From: Pyrus communis
Taxonomy: Eukaryota > Streptophyta > Magnoliopsida > Rosales > Rosaceae
Assembly (NCBI RefSeq): GCF_963583255.1
Contig: NC_084806.1
Span: forward strand, 19,076,317 to 19,140,316
Length of the DNA: 64,000 nucleotides
Direction: 5' to 3'
How positions within the stretch are numbered: position 1 is the first letter of the stretch; every line of letters begins with the position of its first letter. Shown piece after piece: positions 12,127-23,709 of this stretch. Made by a program: the position numbers and the translations under genes. The notes below the pieces were generated by a model. That model did no database searches, was not told the DNA's origin, and worked only from the letters and a program-made list of their open reading frames with translations.

Positions 12127-12735
12127 AACTGACACACCCCGATCGAGATCAGGGCATGCTGGCCGTCACGTGGAAGTGACGTAACCATGTGCACAGTGCG
12201 GAAGCTAATAAAATAATAATGAAAATCGTAATACGAATAAATAAAAACTAGCATACAACAAATAATAGAAACAAGTGCTAGCGTAAGTGAGACAGAAGTT
12301 CAGAGCATAAGCCTAAAGCAGTCCAAATGAAAATGATGCGACAACAGTGCACCCGAAGGTGACCCTACGCTGGTGAATGTCTGTCAGAAATGCCGGAAAG
12401 CCCTCTGGGAAACCGCCGAACCTGCTAGTCAACTAAAACCTGGAGGGGCGCAAAACAAAAGCGTGAGTGGGCAAAAACAAAGCTTTTCGAAAACCATTTA
12501 ACAAATACGTTCTAACCCCTCGCCGTAAAACCTGTATAATTCCCAGAAAATATATATATGTATATATATACCAATCATGCTCAAGAATATGCCATGCCAA
12601 AACCTCAAAATGAAATGCAAGTGCTCAGGTGTAAATCATATCGATAACATGTAATCTGGCAGCCGGAGTCACCTAACGTGACCTGTATGGCTGCATCTAG
12701 AGCTCAAGTCTCAATCTCACTATCTGAACCTGCAC

Positions 12736-12876
12736 ACGAGTCGGAACCACCTAAAGTGGTCTGTACGACAGGCCTGGGTGTAATATATATATACGCTCTA
12801 GTGCTACGATCACGTGAAGGCTGGGCGAATAATCGCGGGTCACCTACGAGTCGGAACCACCTAAAGTGGTCTGTAC
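12736..12876. repeat. 110-bp-spaced direct sub-repeats in the gypsy LTR
   Basis: A 31-bp block containing 'accacctaaagtggt' occurs at 12736-12766 and again at 12846-12876. The block itself contains a short inverted repeat (accac/gtggt). A third, weaker relative (cacctaacgtgacctgta) is near 12669. Confidence 0.75.
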
Positions 12877-13510
12877 AACAGGACTGTGCACCTAACTTGG
12901 ATCCAAGCTGAGTGTGTGGTGCGGGAGGTGAACATCACGTGAAAGACTGTGCCCTACTCTGGGCGGGAGCACTAACACCGAGCGTGCAGGTTATGAGCTC
13001 TCTAAGCATCTCAAACCACTACTGAATGTAAACGTGAATAACACTTACCTGGCACTTACCTGTGCGTCCACAGCACCAAATATGCATATAAATATGTATA
13101 CGATTAATAATGCAACTAACGATGCATAACCAACAATAAAATAATGCATGGCATATGGCAATTAACAATTCAAATCAATTTCTGGGAAAATATATGTGTA
13201 TAGGTATATACGGAAAACCAAAAGCCCACTCACTGGTATGTGGAAGGGTCGTAGCCCCCCTGCCTCGAGTGACCACGCTCGTCCTCGGGATAGGTGTCAC
13301 CTATATGCGAAACAACTACAAAAACGTCAATTTTAAAACACATAACCAACCTTTAGAAATAACTTCTCATACAATGCTCAAATGGGGTGTATGAATACAC
13401 CAACGTGATCTACTCAATCTCAGGAACATCCCCATATTTTTAAAATAATTTTTCACCGTCGCACGCGCCCCCACGCGCCGGCCACGCGCAGGCACGTGCC
13501 TGGCACACTG

Positions 13511-13640
13511 ACGGCGTCAGTTGACGCCGTTAGGAATATTTCGTTATTCCTAACGGATTTCGTTAACGGCGTCAGGAATATTCCGTCAGACTTGACGGAA
13601 TATTCCGTCGTCTTCTCCGGCGCCGTCGCCGGCGCCGGAA
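13511..13640. repeat. Cluster of perfect dyads in the gypsy LTR
   Basis: In order: acggcgtca-gt-tgacgccgt (13511-13530); cgttaggaata-6 nt-tattcctaacg (13528-13555); the 16-bp palindrome gacggaatattccgtc (13594-13609); and ccggcgcc-4 nt-ccggcgccgg (about 13617-13638). The tract is GC-rich with many CpG sites. Its role is unknown; a hairpin in the LTR RNA or paired protein sites are both possible. Confidence 0.7.
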
Positions 13641-14289
13641 AATCGGGAAAACTTCAAACTTCGATATCTTCTTCATTTTTCACCCAAATTTCACAAAATT
13701 GGTACCAAAATGAAACTTAGAACTAGAGGAACACAATCATACTACTTTCAAGGGCCAAAAACCACGAAATCTCACCTGCAAAAACACCCCAACTCCGGCC
13801 AACCTCGAAACTCGTGATCCCGACGTCCAAAACCTTCAAACGAACCACCTTGAGCCTCCTAGGGACCTCACCAAGCTTCCTACAAGCTTGAAATTCCCTA
13901 AAACGTGAGAAATCACGTGTGCATGAACAATACTCGAAATTGGACATCGTGGATTCGACGTGAAAACGAAGGTGTTCTTACCTGAAAATGGTATGGTTGG
14001 ACTCCTACAAGCCTCACGAGTTCGAATAAGGTCTTGGTTTCCTCGATCTGTGGAAGTTTAATGGGTTTTGGGTGTGTGTCCGTACGTACATGGTGAATGG
14101 GATGGGAGAAGGGACTCGGGACAGATGCAGGGAAACAGGAGGAAAGGTTGTGGTGTGTGGGAAAAAGTGTGTGGCCTACAACATGCCAACCAAACTCAAA
14201 AACAACCAATAAACGTAAAGAAATCGAACTAGGGGCAATTTCGTCCTTTCACACGTACGTTTTTAAATTTCTCGGGATGGGCTGTCACA

Positions 14290-14926
14290 CCCATGATGTG
14301 TTATTTAGGGGACTTTGAGTGGAATAATTTTGTGATGGTTGGTAGTTTGAAACATTGATGTTTTTTAGTTATTTGACTACCTTTACATCTCTTTCGTTTA
14401 AATACTTGATTGGGAGCTTAATCTTTCTTTTGGTATTTGTTTAGTTTTTTTTTTTTGGTTGTGTTTTGTATCTCATTAACAATAGTAAGCAAGTGAAAGC
14501 TATAAGTTATCTATTACCGGTATCCATTTTAAAAAATCATATGTATGATCCTTGGTAGATGTTATTATTTGAGATTTCTTATTATTTAATCTGCATATTT
14601 GTGATTTCGTAAATTGATAAAATTGATATTTTGATTCTCCAACTTTGTAACTGAATGAAAATGGTTTCAACTCTGCGATTTGCCAGCTTTTAATCCAACA
14701 AGAAAGATGAAGGTTCATGCCTGTTGAGTGTGGAGGAGTTAAAGTAGGTGAGTTCGAAAAATGTACGAATGCAGGAATGTAAGTAAGATTAATCTTTTTC
14801 ACATGCACATCATCTTTTGTATATAGATTGTATCAATCAAATCTTTCGTATATAAAGATTTTTTTGGCATTTTCTGTCATACAATCTTTTATATCTTTGA
14901 AACAAATTTTTCACACAATTTGTGAT
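14290..14926. other. AT-rich segment between gypsy LTR and Helitron-like terminus
   Basis: No gene. It would be the internal right part of the Helitron-like element if that model is right. An imperfect repeat of 'atcttt(t/c)gtatata' occurs at about 14811 and 14841. Confidence 0.4.
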
Positions 14927-14957
14927 CCCGCAGCAACGTGTGGGCAAAACTATCTAG
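14927..14957 (+). mobile_element. Helitron-like 3' terminus
   Basis: The hairpin cccgca-gcaacg-tgtggg (one G-T pair) is followed by caaaactat and CTAG, then T. Hairpin plus CTRR end about ten bases later, and insertion before T, are the recognised Helitron 3' features. Confidence 0.6.
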
Positions 14958-16950
14958 TTGGAACGTAAACTAGAACAAATAGGAGACATGACGGGTGACG
15001 ATGGATGACCAAGATGTTGGTGCCATATTGTGGAAGAGACGGCATAAGCTTGAGGAACAATAGAGATGGAGGAAGACAGAGTTAAAGGATAAAGGCCATC
15101 TTTACAGGGTCCTGAAAAAGTAATACCCTGGTGGGTAAGTCATAAATTTGATAAAAATGAGGCGCAAAAACAAAGAAGACTAAATTATCTTGGGTTAAAC
15201 GAGCAATAGATAGAAGATTTTTACACAGATCAAGAGGAAAAAAGGCATTGGCAAGGTGGAAATTAGAAGAACGAAGACAAACAGGGATGTTACCGGTAGG
15301 GGTAATGTTTATATTATTGCCATTAGCCAAACATACATTAGAAGGACCTGCATAGGGCTGCATATAAGGAACCAAAGACGACTGACCCGTCATGTGATGG
15401 GTGACACCAGTGTCGGGATACCAAATTAGTTCAGGTTGCTGTGCAAACTTGGCTCCAGCGAAGGGTTGGGCCTGATTCAGGTCCACTGTAGCGATGCGGG
15501 CAAGTCTGCTGGGTGTGTTAGGAGGTGTTACAATTATAATGCCATTGTGAACCGAGAAGACCTGTTGGAACTTTGTGTTTATTTTAAAAACCTAGTTATC
15601 GTTTTAATCAGAAACGTATCTCTCCTATTTTTATGGATGACCACTTCTTTTCTACCAAGTAGATTTTGTTTTGAAGACAAAAGAAAAGACCTAATCTTTC
15701 TCAACTAGGTGATCACTTCCAGATTTTTTGGCATGATTCTAAGGCCACAGTTTCCTCAACTTCTTCAACGTTAAACTTTGGTTCTTCTATTATAAATATG
15801 AGGGTCTTTCATTAGTCGAATAAGAAGCAAAAAAAAAAAAAAAAAAAAAAAAAAAGAAAGAAGAAGAAGAAAGAAAAAAAAAAAAGGTCTAAACAAGCTA
15901 TAAACACTAAGCATTCTGAGTATCTATAGGGTGTTAGTATTCAGATCTTCCACGGTGCAAGGGAGGGTCTAGACAGAAGGATTATGGGCTGTTTTATCTT
16001 GGGGACGACGTGGTGGGGTGAACTACTTGCACATGTTGGGCAAAGCTGCAAAACGTCTTAAAGAAAGCGACCTTGTCCGTGACTCAACCGAAGACAGTTC
16101 TCCATTCTTTTGTTCTTCGTTCTTTGGTAATATTAATGTTCTTATTTTATATTGCAGCAACAAGACCAGGGGTAGCTTGAGGCCTGGGGGCACGTCAAGT
16201 GGGCTGAGGCTGCTGTGGCAAGAAGGTTGGCCAAAAAGCGGCAACGGGCTGTGGACTAAGCTAAAGTGGCTGATAGTACTAGATTGGGCAAGCAACAAGA
16301 TAAGGTTGCAACTAATGAGGTTGTTGCTGGGCAGATTGCTGCCAATGTCTTTGACCACCACCGCAAGAATTTGGGCCACGCCAGCCACCACCACGACTTC
16401 CTCCATCACGGTTGCTGCCACCACCACGACCACTAGCTGACCGAGAGTAGGAAAAAGACGATGGATTGACCATGATGAGGGCTTAACGTTGTGAATTTCG
16501 GAAGTTCTTTTGGGATTTTGCTGCTTAAAGATGAGAATTTTGGAACATAACTCGATGAAGGAGGGAAGAGCACCATTGATTAGTGTTTTGGTAAGCATCT
16601 TATAATCAGGTCCAAGGCCATGAATAGTCCACATAACAAGATCTTTATAAAAAATAAAAAAAAAAATAGGTGCACCGATTTCAGCAAGTTGATCAACAGT
16701 TTGACTTCTTGGATATAGACATCAGTGGTCTTCAAGCGTTTGGATAAATCCAAGAGTAGCTTCATTACAATAAAGGTCTAAGAAAAGAGAGTATGAAGAC
16801 AATCCTATAAAGCCTTGGATGTATCAGAACCAACAGTGAGATGAAGTAAGGATTCAGAGATCGTACTCATGAGATAGATAATCACCAGTTGATCATGTCG
16901 GTACCAACGAAGGTACTCAGGATTAGGGACTTGAGTAGGAGGGAAAGGAT
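14958..16950 (-). pseudogene. Ty1/copia gag-protease-pre-integrase relic (right piece of the split element)
   Basis: Reading down the minus strand: gag text from about 16950 (LLDLSKRLKTTDVYIQEV, later GLGPDYKMLTKTLINGALPSF), then a broken Gly/Gln-rich C-terminal gag, then the protease (WYPDTGVTHHMT, 15486-15082), then in a shifted frame the pre-integrase domain with WHQHLGHPS, ending at 14958. Several frameshifts and a non-homologous insert (about 15525-16020) disable it. The next expected domain, the integrase core, is found on the same strand at 7865 on the far side of the 7.1-kb insertion. Confidence 0.78.
15525..16020. mobile_element. Unidentified insert in the copia relic, with a 27-A run
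   Basis: The stretch between copia gag and protease has no copia homology and holds an uninterrupted A-run (15829-15855) followed by GA-rich text. The A-run suggests a retroposed sequence in plus orientation. Edges are not clear. The neighbouring 16030-16150 reads KAAKRLKESDLVRDSTEDSS on the plus strand, followed by an intron-like gtaatatt...attgcag, which could be a captured gene piece. Confidence 0.35.
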
Positions 16951-17664
16951 CAACTTCTATCCAGCATAATAACTACCAAAGCTTTGTGTTCCACAAAATG
17001 TAGCAAATTAGGATAGCATATTTGTTATGATTGAAAAACCCATGCTCGTTCTCTCTCCATGCTTTCTACTCTGTGTTCAATACTAATGATTAGGACCAAT
17101 ACTGAAAACTTAGACCAACCGGTTGGTTTAGTGAATTTTCAACTTTTATTGGAATCTAAATATTTTTCAGTTAAAATATTCATAAAAATAAATTATGATA
17201 ATCTACATAAATTTTATTTTAAAAAAAAAGTTACCGAAATAAAATTTAGCCTAAATTCATTTTTTAATATTCTTAAGCTAGAATTTTAACCCAAAACTAT
17301 TGGAGTAGAAAAATTATTTATAGGTAAAAACCTAATTTTTTGGATTAAAAATTTTAGGTTTTAACCCCAATGATTAGAGATGATTAAGAGAGATAAGAGA
17401 GAAAATAAGAGAAGAAAAGAAAAGAAATTGGGCCAAAGTAAGTAACATGGCCCAAATAAAATATTAATCAATAAGTAAAGAAAATGACCATCTTAAAAAA
17501 AACTCCACTTATAGTATAATTAATCAACTAAAAATAGTTATAAAGCTCAAACAAATTAATCATAATATTTAACAAATAGTTATTAAATAAATATTTTTCA
17601 GAATCAAGTCTTCACACATATTCTTAAGTCTCAACACACAGTCACAAAGGGCTAATGATTTATT
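16951..17664. other. AT-rich non-coding stretch
   Basis: No gene or recognised repeat. Several A/T tracts and a stretch of alternating 'aaaatttt'-like text are present. Confidence 0.4.
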
Positions 17665-19577
17665 TCATGTGATATAAAATAGCACTCAAATTAAACTCTC
17701 TTATTGACAATTGTAGCAAAGATGTAAATAGAGATCGTTTTAGGCCGGGGATTAGGAGGGATTGCTAATCTACTTAAAACTGATTTAAAAACACAAAACT
17801 AGGCTTAAAACACTTAACTAGACTCAAAGAACTCAAAACAAACTAAAGAGACTCAAAACAGCACAAAATAGTCAAATAGACTCAAACTAAACACTAAGGG
17901 TTGATTTGGACGAAAATTGATTTTAACTTGACTCAAAACACTTAAAAACACAAGTTTGGACAGATTCTAACTAATTTGACACAACAAAGTAAAGGGGATT
18001 GAGTTTTTGACAAATTTAAAACTTAAACAAACAAATTGTAGAAACAAGTAAAGGGATACGAATTTGGGTGAATTGATGGGTGATTGGCTAGCTAGAGGGT
18101 TCTTCTCCACACATGACACACTTGCATACAAATTGATTTTCAGTTGCTTTTCCAATAAACCATGAACCTCAACGTCCCAGATTAACCGTGAACAACACTA
18201 ATTAATCCTCAGATTTTCCTTAAGTCATTGAATTGGATGGACAACGCATTGGCAACCAAATTATTCTTCAATAATTCCCTACATGAGCAGCATAATAGAG
18301 ATACAATCAAAGATCATTAAGCTTTGTGAAAATCATAAGCATTGACAAGGCATTCGTAACTATGAACAACATGATACTCTTGCCAGAAATTTACTTAACA
18401 CGATTGTGACTAGTAACCTCGACTACTTATGAATATAAGTTCATAACAATTAGGTGAAACTCCCTTATATTCTAACATCAAATTCATGCATGCAAACTAA
18501 GTAGGCCTCCTTAATCAACATACAAAAATAAGTTCTGAATCAAACAGTTAAGCAAATTGCATTCACGATTTATGAAATCACAACTAGAAGTAATCAATTC
18601 ATATTGCAAATATGTTCATGGCTTTGAATTCTCCTCTAGCTAAAACGAGTTTAGCTCCTCATTTTCACAATTAAACAAAGAAAACTTAAATTAAACATTG
18701 AAAACAAAAGTTTGAATATACCTAGAAACGCTCCAACAATCCAATAAGTCTTGAATGGCAGGTACGACTCCAAGCTATCCTCTCCTTCCTTGCAAAGCTA
18801 GGGCACAAGGGTGGTTGTGGTTGAAATTGGGTTATTGTGTATTATGGATGGGTTGTGTTGAAATTGTGGTGAATGATGGCTGAATGGTTGTATGGTTGGT
18901 TGGGGATTTGCGGCAGAAACATATCTATATAAAGGAAGAAAAGGCAAGGCATTAATTAAATGTTTTGGGAAAGATTTGGACTCCAAATCCTCAAGGAAAA
19001 AGGCTAATTAAATCAGAATCCAAGAGGAAAAGGGAAAGAAAGGGTGCGGCAGATCCTAGAGAGAAAGGGAAAGGGATTTGCTGCAAGGAAATGGGTATTC
19101 TAGAAGGGAAAAAGTGCGACATCCCTCTTAGAATAGGATTAGGCCTTCTAGAACATATATTTAAGTGTCATAAATTAATTAGGGATCCTCTTGGCAGCTG
19201 GAACATAAGTAGGAAAAGATTAGGATTGACTAAGTCAAAATAAGGTAGTTTGACTCATGTCTCCTTCTTTGTAGCTGATTCCTTGTCTTCCAAGTCTTGA
19301 ATTAATTTCTTCAACTCTTTAGCATATTCCTAGCCCTTCTTGAACTTCAATTTCGTCAATCCATCTTGCTCTATGCATGTGTTATCCATTCCAAGCCCAA
19401 AACTGCTCTAAAATGCTCCAAAATGCCATTTCTTGCCTCTTTAGCCCTTTGGTCCTACAAACACACGAAATGGCCTACAAACACACGAAAATAACTTAAA
19501 TTACTATAATAAATAGAAACTAACTCACTAAATGTAAGAAAATAGGCTAACAAAGTCACATAAATATGTTTCTATCA
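17665..19577 (-). mobile_element. Solo LTR of an Athila-like family (about 1.9 kb)
   Basis: Both ends and many internal blocks match the LTRs at 28077-29702 and 37289-39205: the start with 'ttgacaattgtagcaaa', the shared 'gactcaaaacac' tract, 'catgacactcgcat'-like middle blocks, and the end 'cataaatatgtttctatca'. No internal coding part adjoins it. Flanks are ttatt (17660-17664) and ttatg (19578-19582), four of five bases equal, consistent with an old target duplication. The left edge is worn (TC instead of TG). Confidence 0.75.
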
Positions 19578-22284
19578 TTATGCAACAAAAAGCAATGGAC
19601 TTGGATAAACTGGATCCACGACATAAAATAAAATAAAAAAATTAAAGTCTCACAAGGGATACAAATTAAGAAATGACGACTGAAGGAAATGTATCCGACA
19701 CCTTGGTAATGAAACACTCTATCACTTCTACCACTGCTGCAGTTGCCACCGCAACACCACTACACCACTACACACATGTTAAGGTGATTTTACCTAACCT
19801 AGCCATTAGTTTGCTAATTGTACTCCCCAATTCGAAGTGGGAAATGCATCAATCAAGCAATATGATTAGACTTTGAGATAAATAGAAACCTTATAGAGAA
19901 GAGCTCACCAATAACAAAGCCGATGGCAGGGGTTGGACTTGAAACGGCCCTAAAATGTTGGATCTTATCTAATGTTAAATATAATTAAACCCAAAATCTT
20001 ATTGTGCTTTATTTTACTGAAAATTTGATATTACCCCTTGAAACTATATTTTCCTCTACTAAAACCCATCTCCTTTTGTTTTCTTGAATAAAGCTCATTG
20101 ACTAACCTTCAATTAAACAAATTCTTTAATTAAGTTTGACTTTTCAAATTGTGTATTTTTTGAATGCCTAAACTACCCCTATTAATACTTGGATGAGGTT
20201 TTTGGATCAGTTACTTGTTATATCCATTTAATTAATTTCATATATTTTACAAAATAATTCATGCCATTCATTGTATATTCAATGTATTAACTTTCAAATT
20301 GTTATAACGTGCTAATTGAAAAATAATAATACTAATTTCATAATTTTGTGCATTACATATATAAGTTAATTTACCTACCAACACAACAATAAACCTAAAA
20401 CAGCTACGGCTAATATTCCAATCCCTAATACACAAAACAAAAGCTATATGTTCCGCACAATTCTTACCTACAAAATAGTCTAATTTACCTATTACATCAA
20501 ACCAAAATTTAAAGGGTCTAGTTTACTTTCAAAATGGTCTAATTTACCTACATGATTTATGTGCATTAGATTAAAAGTTTATTTAATTGCCTACAAGCAC
20601 AAACCCACAACATTCGAACATCATCTAATATCACTAATTTTTTTTTTTTTTTTGGAATAGGTAAATTAATTTAAATGTAGGTAAATTAGTATAATATTAA
20701 TAAGTAGGTAAATTAATTTAAATGTAGGTAAATTAGTATAATATTTTATAAGTAGGTAAATTAATTTAAATGTTGGTAAATTAGTATAATATTTATATGT
20801 AGGTAATTACATGATTCAAAATGCAGGTTTATTAGTATAATATTTTATAAGTAGGTAAATTAATTTGTATGTAAGTAATTACATAATTCAAACAATATTA
20901 TTTTTTCCGTACAAGATCGTCTTTCTCTTTTAAATTTGGTAAATTAATTTATATATGTTGCTAATATTTATGATACAAGAAAGGTAAAATATCCATATGG
21001 ATTTAATTGCTCATCATAATTAGGATGAGTAATAACATTTATTGACCAAATTAGGATTCTATGGCATAAGTTGTAATTGTATTGTAATAGTTGGTCATAT
21101 ATTTGTCTACATGGTAGGCTATTTGAAATTTGGGTTTTATTTGAATGTTTAAATTTAGATGGGTTTTTATTTGGAAAATATGAGTTTCAAGGGTCTATAT
21201 CTAAAGAACCCTTGTTTACGAAGGTTTGCTGCATTGGTGATGGAAATAAATTTGTTGCAATGAATTACAATTCATAAACAAACGTTTCCTGATGTGGTAA
21301 AATGGTTTTACCAAGTCTTCTTCCTTATAGGTAATAGATCATCTATTATATATAATATGGACTGAATTTGTTTCCTTCATAAACAATTTCTGAAATTCTT
21401 TTTCTATTCCTCTCATAATTTCAGTCAACGATGCTAAGCAAAATGAAAACAAGCCCATCAGATTAAGTCAGTCCAATCCTACTCATTGTTCCTTATTGTA
21501 GATAGTGTTGTAAGTACATTTTCCACATGTATGTAAATAGTATGGCATATCATATATACATTTAAAACTTTCTACATGTTTTGTACAGTTTGAAAACCCG
21601 CAGCACCACACAGACACTCTTGCTAGTTACATCCTATAGCCATATATATCAAATTTCAGAAAGCATACCACCGCAAAATCACTACTTTTACCTTTCCAGA
21701 TGCAACCCTAGTAATCATAATTTACAACTTCATGTTTTTCTCTAAGGACTTATGGGCCTCCCTTGCATTTTGAGGTTCATCACTATGAAATTTGCTCTGA
21801 AAATATCCAATGCCAGGGGTCTTGGGCACATCTTTTAAATCCTGGTTGTTGATATATTTCTTATGGTATTATATTAAACAATTAATTGTCAAAGACTCAA
21901 AATACAAGATAAAATTATTACAATAAAATAAAATATCAACATACCTGGAAATCTTGATCACTATTTATAGGGGATTCCTTATTGTGAGATTCACACCTCA
22001 AACTTCTAATCATGTGTGACTTTGATGCATTGTTAATCTGATTAGCCAAAATGATACTCATCATCAAAACAAAATATCAGAATCACCAATATGTAAAAAT
22101 ATTGTTGAATTCAATTTAAAGTACCTATAAACTCGCAATTTCGATATGCGACATAGCCTCATGCAGTACTTGCAGGTCCCACTTCACAAATTTGAGTGCT
22201 AAATATGTCTCCCTCTTACAAGTTTAATCAACGAAATTTTTTCTCACAACCAAAACTATTGACACAAAATATTTTGTAAGTGAA
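19578..22284. other. AT-rich intergenic DNA without a supported gene
   Basis: Contains the tandem repeat at 20657-20880. Short open frames (19673-19876, 21077-21277) show no domain and no splice context I can defend. Confidence 0.4.
20657..20880. repeat. AT-rich tandem repeat, unit about 50 bp
   Basis: About four units of the form 'gtaggtaaattaatttaaatgt' plus 'aggtaaattagtataatatt' occur with small length changes. A weaker related phrase is seen near 20935. Confidence 0.8.
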
Positions 22285-23077
22285 CTAAAAAGCATATAGA
22301 ATGATTTGTAAACCCAACACACAACATAGGATACATACCGGCAACAGAACAACACATCTGGATACATGTGATGGTTTTCCGCAATTCTTGACTAGTGTTT
22401 TTTCAAACAATTCGATGTTGCTTTTCCCCAATTGTAGTCTTCCATTATTCGAACATCTTGACACTGCGAAGTTATGTTCCAAGAGATGATACTACAACTA
22501 TTACAAAATAATAATGCAATACAAAAGAAGCAAACGCATTAGGCATACAAATCCTCGCGATTGTTGTGTTTTTCCTTTTTACTACATTAATCATGGCATA
22601 TTCAATATTTTGCCCAGTACCTTTTTCAACTACTTTAAAATTTCTTTTAATGAAACCTTCCTCACTTTTTGAACACCGTTCATTAAGATTGATATCCCGA
22701 CCAAGGGCAATCTAAGCAACTCCTCAAAATCGGACCCTGTGAAAATTTCACACCTATCACCAAATTTGAATTCGGTTGTCTCAGCATTGAAATAATTAAT
22801 TATTCTAATTATATCTACATAAGTCTTACTACACATAACTTCGCGCATCATAAGCCTTGAAAAGACCCCAAAATGGTGTTCCCTTTATAATTTTTCGATG
22901 TTCATCCTGAATTTTCAATTTCAAACCATTAAAAACATTCAAAAAGGAACAAATGCAGCTAGGTAATGCATTTTTCCAAACGGTTTCCTGTTGACTTCCA
23001 TTTACAAATCTGCAATGAAAATAACAAAACAACCATTTACAAATCTGCAATGAAAATAACAAAACAAGCGACAACAT
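22285..23077 (-). pseudogene. Possible relic of a DUF1985-type gene from a Ulp1-bearing MULE
   Basis: Minus-strand text TPFWGLFKA followed, after a one-base frameshift near 22855, by VDIIRIINYF and FKFGDRCEIFTGSDFEELL resembles the plant DUF1985 region found with Ulp1-like proteases in Mutator-type transposons. This is pattern memory, not a search. A further open piece (22482-22285) lies downstream. Frameshift, short pieces and a 35-bp duplication at the N-terminal side indicate decay. Confidence 0.35.
22998..23067. repeat. 35-bp tandem duplication
   Basis: Two adjacent copies of 'catttacaaatctgcaatga' plus 'aaataacaaaacaa'. Confidence 0.9.
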
Positions 23078-23189
23078 ATCAAGCAGTGTGTGAAACCTCG
23101 TTCCTAAATTTCACTATTTTAAACTACGTATTTGTATTAATGAGATTTTATATTATTTTTGGGAATTTATATTAATTTTATTAAATTTA

Positions 23190-23520
23190 GAGTTTAATTA
23201 AACTAATTACGAAGTTTGAATTTTGTTCAGTAATCGTTAAAAATCCGTAGAGCTTACGAGGTCACACTAAGTATAAATGGATAGAGCTCTATCCTAGGAG
23301 CGCGTAGGCGAAAACTATTCGCGAATCGGAGTTGAAACCAAGAAATTAGAGACGATTTAGTTGTTTAAAAAAATAAATAAAAATTAGAAGATGCCAGATG
23401 GCAGCGGGAGAGAGGGAGAAAATGAGAGATGCGGGAGAGAAAAGGAGGGAGAGTGACCAATCAGGGGGAAGGAAAAGGAGAGAAGGGAGAGAGGATACCC
23501 TTGACCAGCACGACCTGTTT
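23190..23520 (+). repeat. Fragment related to the LTR of the outer 26-42 kb element
   Basis: Shares with 26440-26700 and 40680-40940 the order: 'gcgcgtaggcg/gcgtgggcgc', 'aaattagagacg(a/t)tttagtt', an A-rich run, 'gccag.tggcagcaggagagag', and 'ccaatcagg' plus GGA-rich text. Divergent and truncated on both sides. Confidence 0.6.
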
Positions 23521-23709
23521 TCCTAAAAGTAGCAATACTAGAGACCTAGTAGAGCCTAATGGGCCTATCGTAGCTAGCGAGTTATCCCAGGTGATGTGCA
23601 CCTCAATTTACATGCAAGTGGGACCTTATTGTGTTATACATGTTTATTAAACTTCTAGATGATACGAATAAATTGTACAATTGCTAGTATAGATATGCGA
23701 GTGTAGACA

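Larger units (their letters stand above)
8203..14289 (-). mobile_element. Truncated Ty3/gypsy retrotransposon, Tekay/Del-like chromovirus
   Basis: A minus-strand element with one LTR (14289-12130), a tRNA-Met primer site, and a fused gag-pol reading frame. It is cut off inside the integrase core at about 8203. The 3' half of integrase, any chromodomain, the polypurine tract and the second LTR are all absent, and the broken end joins a CT-rich tract. Single-frame gag-pol, CCHC gag and the integrase text around [15 protein letters not shown] support the Tekay/Del group. No target duplication can be checked since one end is lost. Confidence 0.88.
12130..14289 (-). repeat. Long terminal repeat of the truncated gypsy element
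   Basis: Bounded on the plus strand by TGACACACCCC and GGGCTGTCACA, that is TG...CA ends with short inverted tips (tgacac/gtcaca), next to the primer site. The length of about 2160 bp is long, but such lengths occur in this group. It contains sub-repeats near 12736-12876 and a cluster of dyads at 13511-13640. No partner LTR remains, so the outer edge rests on the TG/CA pattern alone. Confidence 0.7.
7866..14957. mobile_element. 7.1-kb insertion with a Helitron-like 3' end
   Basis: This segment separates two parts of one minus-strand copia element. Its left end reads TCTATATATACTAAAACCC, compatible with a Helitron 5' TC end. Its right end has a GC-rich hairpin (14927-14944) followed ten bases later by CTAG and a host T, the classic Helitron 3' signature. 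No Rep/helicase gene is visible, so it would be non-autonomous. Most of it is the truncated gypsy element 8203-14289. The left base next to the end is T rather than the expected A, and a few codons of the copia element are missing at the join, so the boundaries are approximate. Confidence 0.5.
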
